Shown piece by piece: positions 25,501-38,665 of a stretch of DNA of 64,000 nucleotides. The translations under genes were made by a program, and so were the position numbers. This DNA comes from Odontesthes bonariensis. Its lineage: Eukaryota; Chordata; Actinopteri; Atheriniformes; Atherinopsidae. The stretch is from assembly GCF_027942865.1 (NCBI RefSeq), contig NC_134515.1:20420227-20484226 (forward strand). The letters run 5' to 3'. Position 1 is the stretch's first letter. Every line of letters begins with the position of its first letter. Below the pieces are notes generated by a model. It did not search any database and had not been told where the DNA came from. It worked only from the letters and a program-made list of their open reading frames with translations.

Positions 25501-27799
25501 GATTGAACCTTCAGGGAACTGGCTCGAGGGTCATTTCATGATCTTGATCATGATTTCCTTTTGAAATTATCATGGTGTTAAGTCAGTCCAACTGCAGGAC
25601 TATTATTTCATGCACATATTCCATGCACACGTGCAAACACTTTGACTCATTTATATTCCTTTAAACCTGTCACAAATGTGTGATAGCACCCCTTTTAAAT
25701 GAGCATCAGAGCAGGGGTAGAACCAAGGGTGACATGGGGTGCCCCTGGCAACCACCTCCTGCACAACCAACGAGAATTAGGGTAATTATTTAGGTTAAAG
25801 TAAAGAAATATACCAAGATGTAAAACCAGCTAAAACTAATGGATGAAAATAAATAATACTGAGCCTAGCGATACATTTCTGTAGCTATTTTATGTACTTT
25901 CAAGCAACACAGGAGAATTTTGTGAACCTTAAAACTATTTGCTTTCAATTTCTTTTTTTAAGTACACTAACCTTTGTTATGCACATCGAGCCTTAGTTAG
26001 CCATCTCTGTTTTATTCCAGACAAACTTGGATATAAAATATTCTCCAGTATTAATGTTTGGTCAGTTTTAAAAAAAAATGTCACAACAAAATGTTCTCTG
26101 CTGCCTTGCACTACATGGTAGTGTAATAAATGTATGAATGAAAATCAGAGAAAGTAAACTGTATTGTAGATAAAGGTGTACCTTTTATTTACTTTTTTGT
26201 TTTGTCTTTTTGTGAACACGTTATATGTCACATATATCATAGTATATGAAAATGTGCAGTCCTATTTGTGCTAGGTCTTGTAACGTTACCTTGCCTACTG
26301 ACATTTTCATAGCCTCTGGAGGTGTTTTTTTTTGTCAGACTTTAAAGTATGACAACAGTTTAACATGTGTGGCTGTGCATGTGTGGGGTTCAGACGGAGG
26401 TTGGTTTTTTTCAAATTGAAATTCTCTGGTGATAATTCAAATGTGAAATTCTCTTAACTTCTGATATTAGCAGTTCAGGTGGCTCAACATTAGAACTTGC
26501 TCCTATTCTCCTATATATTCAGGGATGACTTCCACATGGCAGACATGCCAGTGAATGTAAACAAGAATGAAAAACAAAAAAAATGGTGGGGAAAAGACAA
26601 TATGCCCCTTCATTTATGTTCAGAGCTGGCAAAACAACAAGACATACGTTTCTGTGGCACCAAAATAAGAGTAATGGTCTCACCCTGGCCACCCCTATAA
26701 AATACTTCTGGCTTCTTATTTTGGTGGAGCTACTGAGCAAAATGCAAGAATGTCCCTGGCAGAGAGGAAATGTCGTAAATTTTTTTTTTTTTTTTGTAAA
26801 TCTTCACGACCAAAAGAGCCAGCAGGTTTGCCTTATCGCAGGGATCAATAACTCATCAAACTTGTCATTTTATCCATGTAGGTTGCAGCTTGGCTGTTAT
26901 TTCCAGTAACAAAGGGAATTGGGAAAAGGGTAACGTGTAGAGAGCAGAATGTGAGGAGAATCAGTGGCAGGCTTACACCAGAATTCAACTTCTGATGAGT
27001 CAGGCAAAACCAAAAGTGGTGATTTATATTTCAGATGCTATTTTTTTTTCATGGTGATGGTCGACTGGCTTTTATTCTTCTTTTGGCCTGATGTCTTCTG
27101 TTCACACTGTGAGTGAAGATACAGAGCGTGTCCAATTAGCTTTGTCCTATTTATGTCATTGCCCCTCACTCTTTTCCTCAGTTCAAAGGCAGTTACAAAG
27201 TGTAGACAGCACAAAGATTTAATTCAATTAAAATGATGCACAATTTAAAATCATCACCTTATATTAGTGTTTAAACATGGTTATTTGGACAACTATCTTA
27301 AGATAACAAAGGGTAAGAGATGGATTTAAGGCCTACCATGTTAAAGTTTGATGTGAAGATGGGTGCCCCCCCCCATGTACAGACAATCTGTTGTCCATGT
27401 TAAGTGGAATACAGACTCCTGGCCGTACTTCATAGTACAGTTAGAGGAAGTTTTTTTTTTTTTTTCTTACAACCCATTCTGACCTATTCTATACTGGGCC
27501 ATCCACCCTAACCTCCTCCCTACAACACTTTGCAACTTCCATCAATCCAGTAGGTTGTTATTTAAAGGTTTAACACATGACCACTGCTGGATTTTCTCTT
27601 AGGACTGTATTCGTGATCTTCAAATTTCTGTATGATAATATAAAGACGATTTACTCAATGCTAACATCATTTTTACTGACTAAATATCCGTGAAGATAAA
27701 ACAACCAGGCGGAAAGCATGATTGGATAATTATCAACTAAAGATGTTTTGTAAACCAAATGAAAGGTCAGAAAACAACACAGACCCCCTAAAAATATAT
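25500..27799. other. AT-rich intergenic sequence
   Basis: No exon was recognised. Facing GGGGTG..CCCTGGC-like motifs near 25735-25755 and 26684-26697 could be ends of an old DNA transposon, but matching terminal repeats could not be shown. Confidence 0.35.
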
Positions 27800-27843
27800 G
27801 GTCCTCTGGCATAGACAGGCCACAATGTCTATGCCAGAGGACC
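27800..27843. repeat. Perfect 18-bp inverted repeat with 8-bp loop
   Basis: GGTCCTCTGGCATAGACA is followed by GGCCACAA and then its exact complement. It could be the core of a decayed MITE. The sequence could form a hairpin, but nothing shows it is transcribed. Confidence 0.8.
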
Positions 27844-30179
27844 AGAGAGCTAGAACTGTGATAATTTATTGTCTTGTAAATTTAGATCTGCCAACAGAGA
27901 CGAACTGCCTTGAACAAACCCAGCGGCACTGGAACTCCAGAAGCTTCTGAAACGTTTGGCTGGCTTTCAGAGAAGGTGTCAGAGCCTGTTGTAAACTACT
28001 TTCCACCCAGCGTTAAGGGTGCAACAGAAGGCATGTGCACCAAGAGAAAGTTTGCGCTTGCACAGATGCAAACTTCTGTCACACGCACACACATTCTACA
28101 TTACGTTACATCATGGTTGGCCTCCACAGGGATAAGCTCCACATACTTGTGAGCCTTTCTTTCTTTATCCCCAGGATAGCCTGTCATTAATGGGTTTTAT
28201 AACACTTGTGAACACACAGTGTCCAAAGATGTAATGGTGATAACTCTATAATAGAACGCTGCAGGGTCGCTGGAAGATGCCGTCATGCCGCATAGGTCTG
28301 AAGCGTGCGCACACGAATGTGCACATACACTCACTGATACTGTGAGAGCAGAGCAGGTGATACAGATGACATCAAAGGGATATCCAGGGCAGCATGGCCT
28401 CTTTGACGTTTAACACAACTTAGACCCTTCTTTGGAAAATAGGCATGTCTCACAGAAATGATCTCTCACACACACACACACACATAATATATATATTATC
28501 ATAGTTGAAATTTACCTTTATGGATGCTGGTATGGATGCTGGTCAGATTTACAGCACAGACATTGTCCTTGTTACTTCTGAATGGAACTAAGTTTGGGCT
28601 GAGTAGTTTCCTGTTTTAGAAGGGAGATGTCTGCGTGACGCACACTTCAGGTCATGGGCAGTTAGTCACATGGTGGCCTGCTGAAGAAGCATAGTGGACA
28701 GTGAATCAGTGAGCTGGACCCTGCATTGAGTCTTCTTTTTTTCAAATGAATTTTTTACACAAGATAAAGAGATCTTGTGCTGTTCTTAGGTATTCAGATT
28801 TGAGTTAAAAAAGTGTCAAAAAAGCAGTTATTTTAGTCCATGCGAGGGTCACCTTTCACGTTGGAGATTCCACCACAATAGATGGCGAGCTGTGATCACA
28901 GCCAACAGTTATTTAAGGAAATGAAGACACTTTTTTTTCTCTACAGACTTTTTTCTTACCTTTTTTCTTAAGAAATAAGCCACATGAAACTAACATTTCC
29001 AAATGGGAAAAAGACTTGGGCAAATTTGTGTGTTTCTTTGTGAGAGTACATGGAAATCACAGGCAAAGTCATTATTAGTCACCATGGCTGCTTATAATCA
29101 GCAAAACTCTCTCAAAATGTCATCCAGTCATAATTGCTCAGACAAGATTCCCACCTCAACTGGCAAACTTTTTTTTAACGTTGTTTTGATGTTTTCCATG
29201 ACTTAGTTTAATATAGATGTAATATGTATTGGAATTCAGCCTTTGAGCCTTAAAGATGCTCTTCTTACCATTTTTTGCTGACACTGGATCAAATGATAAT
29301 CTTTCAGTCTTACCAGACTCATCACTCTGTATCCAGCAGCAGATCTCTATGCAAAATCCTCCCGATAAACTTATCATCCCCAGTCTACTTTCCAGAAAAA
29401 AATAAATAAAATAGAACAACTAATAATGGCCAAATACACTATTTCCATCAAAAACTGATGGACATACAGATCTATGAAAGACAGTGAGTATTGTCCAAGT
29501 GATTATAAACATAATTAATGTCGATCAGTGTGTGTCTTCACGTTTTCCATATGTTTACAAGTTTACAGTTATTTACAGCTTGTTGTTTTGTCCATAAATG
29601 GTAAAGATAATGATGATGATCATAATTTAATGCATGTTGAATATGCAAGTCTGTACTTTGATTGCTATATATAGATCACATAAGTAACCCTGCTCAGAGT
29701 CTTTCTGGTGTTTTAATCTAATAAATCCTGCCTTACTTTCGAACTTCTGTTTTTTACGGTTCAGAAAGCTGCAAGCTGAGTGGAGTTGGTGTGTCCCTGC
29801 TGGTTCCAAGATGAATAAATAACCATTTCTTCCGACATATCTGCTTCAAATCCAAAACTGAAAGAACAAAAAGCTCAGGTAGAGTAGAAATAAAATAAAA
29901 TTCAGATGTGACCGCTTTAAAATTCAGATAGGCCCAAATTAAAAGCATTAATACTGCTCTCATGTGATTTACTATGTAAGTAAACTATCATTTAGGGTAT
30001 TCATTTTTCACATGCTTTTTTTATATTAGAAGTTAAAACCTATGCTACAATAAAGTTCTGTTGTGAAGCTTTTTTAGCTGCTTTCTTACTATATTTATCA
30101 TTATAAGGTGAGGTGCATTTCTGAGTGGAACATTTATTTTAAGTGAAAACTAACTCAAATTATGGATATTATGAATATA
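27844..30179. other. Intergenic sequence without recognised genes
   Basis: Short ORFs without family resemblance, and a short (CA)n tract near 28470-28484. Confidence 0.4.
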
Positions 30180-30181
30180 TA

Positions 30182-31649
30182 CAGTGCACAGTGAAAATGA
30201 GTACACCCCTGTTGAAAAGTAACATTTTGAACAATATTTTAATACACACACAAGTTATTCCCAAAACGTGCATAGAGTAAGTTTAATACAACATCTGTTG
30301 AGCTTACAACAGAAAAGAAAGATCAATAATATAACTTAAATGACCTATTTGTCCATTTTTGTGAAATTATGCTGGTGCAAAAGTGAGTACACCCCTATGT
30401 TAAACTCCCTGAGAATGGGCCGTGTTGGCCCGAAATGTCATGAAATGTAAAGGCATTAAAAGGGAGGTCATCGTTGTGCGTTTCATCCTTGCCTTACATT
30501 GAAATTTTACATTTTGAGTCTGCACCAGGCTAAAAGAGACGTGTGTGAGATTTGACTGAAATCCTATGGAGAGTATCATGATCTGCTTCAGTAGTCACAG
30601 TACATGTTGACAAGCATGTTTCTTTTGGTGAAATTCAGCTTCCTACTGTTGATGGCATCCATACAGCCCCAAACCATGTCACTCCCACTACTATGCTTGA
30701 CTTTAAGCATGGGGCACTTTTCTTTGTACAAATCACTTTTTACCACCACACATGCTTGACACCATCTAAAGCAAATTTGTTTATCATTGTCTCATCAGAG
30801 ACAAACAAACTAAGGATATGGATTGCTGGAACCATGTCCTGTGATCTGATGACACCAAGATGAACAAATTTGCTTTCGATGGTGTCAAGCAGAGTGTGAG
30901 CGTGCATGGTTGTTTGTCTCGTTTGTCTCTATGTGGCCCTGTGATGGACTGGCGGCCTGTCCAGGGTGTACCCTGCCTCTCGCCCATTGACTGCTGGGAT
31001 AGGCTCCAGCCCGCCCGCGACCCGATCGACGGATTCAGCGGTATAGATAATGGATGGATGGATGGATGGTGTCAAGCATGTGTGGTGGTAAAAAGTGATT
31101 TGTACAAAGAAAAGTGCCCCATGCTTAAAGTCAAGCATAGTAGTGGGAGTGACATGGTTTGGGGCTGTATGGATGCCATCAACAGTAGGGAGCTGAATTT
31201 CACCAAAAGAAACATGCTTGTCAACATGTACTGTGACTACTGAAGCAGATCATGATACTCTCCATAGGATTTCAGTCAAATCTCACACACGTCTCTTTTA
31301 GCCTGGTGCAGACTCAAAATGCAAAATTTCAATGTAAGGCAAGGATGAAACGCACAACGATGACCTCCCTTTTAATGCCTTTTCATTTCATGACATTTCG
31401 GGCCAACACGGCCCATTCTCAGGGAGTTTAACATAGGGGTGTACTCACTTTTGCACCAGCATAATTTCACAAAAATGGACAAATAGGTCATTTAAGTTAT
31501 ATTATTGATCTTTCTTTTCTGTTGTAAGCTCAACAGATGTTGTATTAAACTTACTCTATGCACGTTTTGGGAATAACTTGTGTGTGTATTAAAATATTGT
31601 TCAAAATGTTACTTTTCAACAGGGGTGTACTCATTTTCACTGTGCACTG
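30182..31649. mobile_element. Palindromic Tc1-like element (fold-back)
   Basis: TA dinucleotides flank both ends (30180-30181 and 31650-31651), and each end begins CAGTGCACAGTGAAAATGAG. The complementarity is not confined to the tips. Almost the whole left arm (30182 to about 30785) is matched by the right arm (about 30858-31649, minus an insert). The right arm resembles the 3' part of a Tc1 transposase gene: DMVWGCMDA matches the family's MVWGC motif. It therefore looks like a head-to-head doubling of one half of a Tc1 element, with a central spacer of about 70 bp. No intact transposase is present. Confidence 0.85.
30892..31064 (+). mobile_element. Truncated non-LTR retroposon nested in the Tc1-like palindrome
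   Basis: A 173-bp insert containing GTGATGGACTGGCGGCCTGT, GCTGGGATAGGCTCCAGCCC and a (ATGG)n tail, the familiar 3' end of a fish LINE/SINE group. It is flanked by a 14-bp duplication of the host element, GATGGTGTCAAGCA, at 30878-30891 and 31065-31078. The minus-strand repeat at 40970-41223 belongs to the same family. Confidence 0.85.
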
Positions 31650-32199
31650 TATGTACTGTATATATATATATATATATATGTATATATAAATATACATATA
31701 TATATATGTAACTTCCTTGTATGCTGTCTATTTATGTATATTACTTGCCACGCTTTCTACAGATTAGCGATCAACCTTAAATGATGATTGTGATCAACAT
31801 GCATTTCTGTTGTGAAAGTTGTACAGTTTAGCTGGTGCTTTAGATTGAATTCTTGAATGTCGGCCATTGTGGGTCTTTGGCAAAAAGATGTGTAGTTAGG
31901 GCTCTAAGTTGTGGGAGAGGTCTCTGCATGCCCTGAGTGATGAGAGCAGGGTTTAACCGGCTGCAGGTGCGCTCCAGTCAGGCGGGCAGGGCCTTTGAAG
32001 TGGAAGCCAAGTGGGACCCCAGCCCATCTCTGACCATCAGCCAGAACAGACACATTCGCTTTCAATTAACACTCTCCCTTCTCACTCAGTCGTTGTTCTT
32101 TTGCTCTGATCCCTTTTCAGCACTGATCTATCTACATGTTCTGAAGAGAATAGCTTGAAAACTGTTTTGCAATATCTCTGGTACTCCCGCCATTACAAG

Positions 32200-32530
32200 C
32201 CTCAGAGGCGGAAGTATTCAGGTAATTTAGTAAAAGTACCTCTCAATACTCCAATACAAGTAGAATGCAGAATACATAAAGCCATAAGTTAATATGATGT
32301 TTTTGCGTGTTTGTGATATTTGTTTGTTTGCTTTTTATTTTTTTTAAAGTTTTATTTAGATTAAGAATTTGGAGAACTTTCTCAAGCCATAAAAGAACAT
32401 TTAACCCTTCAGTTATTCTGGTTTTGCTGGATAGGATTGTAAAGCAACATATGCCTCTGAAATGTTGTACAAAGGAGGCATAAAAGTAAAATTCTAATTC
32501 ATAAATCCACTCAGTTGCCTTCCGCCTCTG
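32200..32530. mobile_element. hAT-like MITE
   Basis: Inverted ends CAGAGGCGGAAG (32203-32214) and CTTCCGCCTCTG (32519-32530). The flanks ATTACAAG (32192-32199) and ATAACAAG (32531-32538) form an 8-bp duplication with one mismatch. The interior GAAGTATTCAG and AGTAAAAGTAC match a widespread fish hAT MITE theme. No transposase. Confidence 0.7.
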
Positions 32531-33074
32531 ATAACAAGTGAATGATGAACCTTACTGATCGCTGAAATGCTAATAGTAATATTTTTCCGAGGACATTTGA
32601 CCATCAAAGTCAATGTTAATTTGTTTGTACGTGTGTGTATGCTCATTTCTGCGTTCAGTTCATGCCTCACTTCTCACTTGTGGTTCATGAATCTTCTTGT
32701 GTGTCATTTAGCATTCAGAGAACGATCAGTCCTCATACACACACTTTTGTTTTTGATTTATTGTTACGTGACCCTCCACAGCTCCTAAACAAGAGGCATG
32801 GTATCTTTGCTGCAGCGAAACAACCAAGCAAATTTGAACCACCTTTCTTAACTCATTGAGTAGCACCAATGCTGTTGTGGCTCATTGGCTATTTTTATTC
32901 ACATGTATGTAAGCAGGCATGCACACATCTCATTAAAGAGAGTAAAAAAGAGAAATAAATGGCAGTTTCCAGGGTAGTCTCCCTAAAGGCAGCTACATCT
33001 GGCTCCTGTTAGCCACAAGCGTATAAAAATCAAATGTGGTTAGACCCAGGCATTCTGTACCACAGACAGACACG

Positions 33075-33077
<3 letters not shown>

Positions 33078-33124
<47 letters not shown>
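33078..33124. repeat. (CA)n microsatellite
   Basis: About 23 uninterrupted CA units. Confidence 0.95.
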
Positions 33125-33132
<8 letters not shown>

Positions 33133-33611
33133 GGGAGGAAGGACTCCAACACGGTGGTCACCCCCACTAGTCTCAGCCTCTGCAATACCAACCCTTGTGA
33201 ACTCAACAGAGATCAAGGGGCTCAGACAAAGACCATTTTCCTGGCACAAGGAGTAACAGCCCATACACAGCATCTGAACACAACATTAAACCCTCAAAAC
33301 CCCTCTGATAACGTTCTGCTGGGCTTTTTTGATATGTCTGAAAAAGAGTGGTGTGGCTTGTTAATAGGACTAGCTAAAAACATTGCTTTGTCCGTAGCAC
33401 TTTCACAAGTTCTGTGGAAATGTACTCATGCGTACCTGTGAAATAGTTTTATATTATCTATTCAAATGAATTCTAGTGCCTGTATGGTGTGACTCCAGGA
33501 GATGGCAGGGAAGGACTCCAGAGGCATGACATCACCTTTTCTTTGGACGGTGCAGGGGCATCATGGTCCTAACTGTTGTCATTGGCTGCACCTGTGTACA
33601 TGTAATCTTAA

Positions 33612-34354
33612 TCTTCGTCTTGTGTTAGGGTCGGCACCGACCCGTTTTTAGGTTTTAAATGCATAACATAACCATATAAATATGTTTATTGCATCAAGGC
33701 TTTATGACTTTGTCAGGAACCTCTATTTCAACAAAATAAAACAAAAAAAAATGTTTTTTACTAAATTATAAAATGCTCTAGTTGAAATTAAGACCTTTGT
33801 GTTGTTAGGGTCGGTTTCGACCCAGTTATAAAAATAAGATTATAAAGCAATAATTAGAGCCAAAACTGAAATCCCAAGTTCAGCCAACACACTGTTATTG
33901 CTGAAAAAAGAGACTTTTTTGCCTTTTTCTTTAAGTAAATATATGGGTTGAAACTGACCCGTAACACCAATGATGTTACTATAATTAATAATATTAAAAT
34001 GAAAAAATAAATAAAACTAATTTACTTAAGAGATGTGTTCTAAATCCCCTCAGTAATAGTCAGGTGACATAACAACCTTTTATTTATTGATTCTCTTGAG
34101 GTTCACTTTACATTTTTGTTTTTATTGAAATTGAGGGGTATACTGACAAAAACAAGGCCCAGGGGCCCACACCAAAAATATTAAAACCAATATTTTTATG
34201 GATAAAGAAGCCTAACAAGGTAACCAAGAGATGAGAAAACAAATTGGATGATAGATGATTGTTTTTAGTGTAATTTACAACTAAATTAAAACACGGGTCA
34301 AAACCGACCCGTTAACATAAGAGATGGTAACAGGGAACTAACACAAGACGAAGG
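33612..34354. mobile_element. piggyBac-like MITE with TTAA target duplications
   Basis: TTAA lies immediately outside both ends (33608-33611 and 34355-34358), the target choice of piggyBac elements. The inverted ends are TCTTCGTCTTGTGTTA on the left and the complement of CCTTCGTCTTGTGTTA on the right. Inside are at least four imperfect palindromes built on GGGTC..GACCC (near 33629, 33809, 33946 and 34295). At 743 bp with no transposase ORF it is non-autonomous. Confidence 0.85.
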
Positions 34355-34359
34355 TTAAA

Positions 34360-36510
34360 GCCGGCTGTGTTTGGATTGCAGAGATCACCACTTTTACTTT
34401 ACTTTTAATTTTTTTGGCATTTTTTGACTCATTCTCCATTTTATATCGTGGTCCAACGAGTCGTGTCTTAGCAATTATAATTCACTCCATCAGTTATTTG
34501 GCAGAAATGTTAGGTAAGCCTGTTTCTTGGAACCCTCGGCTCTGTATTTGGCTGTATTTGTTGTACTTCATGTCAGCTGCAACACATTCAGTAAACTTCT
34601 GGACTTTTTTTTAAGACTTTTCTGGTATAAATATCACTGGCTTATGATTTTGATACTAGTTTTTACCTTTCAATTTACAGTTTTGATTGTGCAGATAGAA
34701 ATATTGTAAGAAAAGATTTTAAGATTGTATTTTTATTAGTATTCTAAGTTTTTCATATCTTATTCAGGTCTGATGGGGTGGGGAGATATTGTGTTTTTGT
34801 TCACCTTTTACTGCGTATATTTACTATCTATCAGGTCAAAGTTTTAGAGTGGAATCAGATGTAATTGTATCGTTGAAATTCAGTCACAGGTTTGGTTCTA
34901 TATTGTTAGTAGAAGAAAACGTCATGCTTTCGCTAGCTTTCAATCTCTGACTGAGCTTTGGTAAGTTTAGTGTTCCGGCCATTCTCCCAAATTTCTCACT
35001 TGCAGGCTTTCGTCCCAACCACTGCTTAATTTATCAGATCTGGCAACATTCTGTCTGCAGAAACAAAAGGATTTATGCAATATTTTCACACATGAAGCAG
35101 CTCTGTGTGTGCCTTCAAGTCATTTTTTCAACATTTCCAGGTTTTGCAATACGATGATTCGTGGTCATATATTAGAACTGATATATTGAGGTTTTGGACT
35201 GTTTGTCAAATAAAGCAAGATAAATTTCTGGGGGAAAAAAAAAACTAATAGATTTTTTTGTGAATATAATTAGATTAGAATATATAGATTGTGGGCTTTT
35301 GTGATCACCCTTCATGTAGTATATCGAGCAACACGCTCATGACTCAAAATAAATTGATATGAAAGCATGCTACCGTATAAAATGAGGATGCTAAGATGAG
35401 TTCGTCAACAGGATGTAACACATAGTTTATGCTGCACAAACAGACACTCGTGGACAAGCAAGTGAACTCAGACCAGACTTTCTCTGCATCACAGACATCC
35501 AAACAAATCTGAGTACACTTGCTGACACATGGCCATGCAGTGCTCTGCTAAAACTGTGACTCACTGATCGGCCATTACTCACCATTACCATTGCTGGTGA
35601 TATCACTGAGACACACTCTGATATATAACCATAATCATAATATTAAGTGTGTAATTGTGTGAGTATAACAGTTGAGAGACTCGTAAAAAAATTGTCTATG
35701 ATTTAAAAACTCAACTGATTGGCAGCACTTAGGAAATAAAGTTCGTGTTAATATTAAAAGCTTTTTTTCAGATTTTCTCATCCCTTTAGAGATTTTTGTT
35801 TTTCTTTCTTTTTTTTTTAAATTTGCTGGGTCTCTGTAAATGTCAGTAGTTAAAGCTTGCTCATGCTGTGTTTTTCTTCAAGCCCAGCAGGCCTGTGTGA
35901 AAGACTCTGGAGCCTTGTGAGTCTGTCTCTTCCCTTTAATTTCCTGCTGTATTAAATCCTGGACAAAACCACTATTTTGATTTCTGCTGGGGTGGGATAG
36001 ACAACGCCTAATACTGTTCTCTTTGTATTATTGATAACAGCCTGTGGTGCTTACTGTGTTTTTCATATGACTGTTCGAGTATTGGCATTATCCAAGGCTT
36101 TTGTTACACACTCACTTTACTGACTCCATATACAAGTCTTTGTGAGTGTCAGACTGTTGTTAGGACACTGCAAGACAATGTCAGCATCAACATTTTCTTG
36201 CTGAAGAACGCCAGATTTGAGATCATATGTTAACAATAGTTGTTTTGCGCCCACCTGAAGCAGTCCAGCAAAAGCTGGCATACCGTCGGCAGCAGGCTGG
36301 CATGTGTCCTGGAATGTCAGAGTGAAATATTGCCCTAATGTCAGCTCTCACTAAAATCTCTGGCTGTGATGGACGGGCCCTTTCGTGGTCTCCTGAGATC
36401 TAACACACAGCAAGATACAGCAATGCTGAGATCATCTTCTGGACTGCTTTAAGGTCCTGGAAGCATCTCCTGGCTTGTTGCTGCTACAGCTTAAGAGTTG
36501 CAATGTACTT
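34360..36510. other. Intergenic AT-rich sequence
   Basis: No exon, RNA gene or bounded repeat was recognised. Confidence 0.4.
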
Positions 36511-36610
36511 TAGGCAGAAGTGAAAGAAGTACTCAATTATTCTATTACAAGAAAAAGTCCTTCAGTCATTCAGTTTTAAGTGAAAGTACTAGTCATTAAG
36601 AAAAGTTGAC
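36510..36610. repeat. hAT MITE remnant related to the 32.2 kb copy
   Basis: GCAGAAGTGAAAGAAGTACT, CTATTACAAG, AAAGTCCTTCAG and GAAAGTACTAGTCATT follow the same order as the left end of the widespread fish hAT MITE seen at 32200. The right end and target duplication are not identified. Confidence 0.4.
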
Positions 36611-38654
36611 GATACAACAATAATGAATTAATTCATCTTTGTCAATAAGACAGATTAGATCATTTACAAATGGTAAGGGGTGTGTATATCTCAATTCTAA
36701 GGCTAATGGTCTAATGTGTACCTACATACACAGGATATGATATAATTCAGAGGCAAAAATCTATTTTGATTTGATGCTGTCTGATACAGTTCTTCATGTC
36801 AGTTTAGTTTTGTCCTATTCAAAATTAAAGCAAGTTATTTATTTTGCACTGGTTAGCTACCTTCAAATAGATGTATAAAAGACCAATAACACAAGTTGTT
36901 TCTGTAATTTATAGCTTAGGAAAACATCTAACACTTTGACTTCGTTCTTTACTTTGTTATACAAGTCTGGCAGATCAGTGAAAAATTATTTGATTGGTTT
37001 GTTTTCACAATAGCTCAGAGTATGTATCATGTCTCAAAAAGCCATCACTCTCAACAACATGATTGTAAATCTTTAGAAATAAATTGGGCAATAAGTGTTG
37101 TATTTACCTTTGACTTTACTGAATCGTGGCAACGTTTCGGTGGAAAAAATTCTTTAGTATTCATGTCTTTACATTATGTTATTCCTTGTGCTAGCTGTGT
37201 TAGCATTCAAGGATTCACCATCACTTCTCATCAGATGAATGGTCAGATTTGTTGTGCTATTGCTGTACTTAACTGATGGTCTATGAAATTTCTGTCTGAT
37301 GTTCCTTACTTCTTTTAAAATCCAAGGCACAATCTTAGTTATTTCTCTCCCACTTGGCCCGGGTAAGGTGGATTACCTTTCATATTGTTGATTGAGGGTT
37401 TGTGGCCATCTAGCCTTGCATTATGGAGGACCAACCGGATTGCTCGATGACCACTACTCCCCAATCCACAAAAGAAAATGGAAGCACAGCCTTATGTGTC
37501 AGTGTGCCAAATGGAGGTCCAATGTAGGACCAAGGTGGACACATAGGACATTTGTTCATGTACCAATGTAATTACACTTTTAACATCAAAATTTGGTTCC
37601 AATCTTTACACCCAAAAAAACACATTTTACAATTGTAACAGGTAAATGTGGAGCTAGTTTTAAATACTTTATATTGTTGGATAGTTTATGCTCCATTCCT
37701 TTCAAGTAATTTATTCATACAGGATTTCATAAAGCCCTTTCAGATTTTACTTTCAAGCTGGGAATGATGCATGCATTTTTGTTTCATATCAACATCATGT
37801 GAAAGTTCAGAAGTTGACTGGTAGGACATGGTTGATCCACCACTGATATGCCTCAGAGTTGGCATGGAAGATACTAACAGAGGATAAATAGGCTACGTGT
37901 ATAAGCACAGGCTACCATTACAGAACTCATCACTCCAAACCAACGGTGCTGTCATCATTCAGCTGATTCTGCGACGCCAGATGTGTGTAAGCACACACCG
38001 ATACAGAGCTGAAACACCTGTGTTTGGCATGTGTGAATTACTAAAAAGGAGCAGCAGTAAGATAAAGAAAAATCTTTTTTTTCACTCAAAGTGCAATCAA
38101 TACGTGCTTCAGACTGTACAGGACGCACAGTGCTTCTTCTCTATCGTACACACTCATAAATGCATCGTGGGAAAGGTAGAGTTCAGCGTCTATCCCAAGG
38201 ACACGTCAACATGGGGACTGAGGAAGTTCAATTTCAACCCACCAACCCTCACATTAACGAAAGACTGGTCTTCCACCTCTTTTTGCTCTCCGATCCCTCT
38301 GTTAGCTGCCCAAACAATGCATTGCAGGGTATTTTGTACACATTGATGTGCTCACAGATAGAGTACTTTCTGTGACAAGACACAAAAACTGGCATACATA
38401 TGAATAAACAGATGATCTCCTCAAGTTTCCTCTAACTCCTCAAGTCAAAAATCCAACCTTATGGGGTATGCCAGTTCATTTTTCCAACTCTGAAGTGATT
38501 CCCTTTATTGGTATCGCACACTAAGGTTTCAAATTGTGTAATTAATTAGGTAAAGTCTGCAAATCCATCTTCATTAATAGTTATTTTTTCCTGAAACGAT
38601 GAAAAGGAATTGATGAAAGGAATGCACGAACCTCCTACAATGAATATACAATGT
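36611..38654. other. Intergenic sequence without recognised genes
   Basis: The longest ORF, about 150 codons at 37897-38346, has no recognisable domain and no splice or homology support. Confidence 0.4.
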
Positions 38655-38665
38655 ATATTAAATGT

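Noticed and set aside
25713-26700. Possible 1-kb hAT element between facing GGGGTG/CCCTGGC-like motifs
   Set aside because: The presumed ends do not form convincing inverted repeats and no 8-bp duplication was found.
33034-33441. 135-codon ORF containing a His-Thr run
   Set aside because: The repetitive part is translation of the (CA)n microsatellite; the remainder has no recognisable domain.
37897-38346. 149-codon plus-strand ORF
   Set aside because: No family resemblance, no splice context and ordinary AT-rich surroundings.
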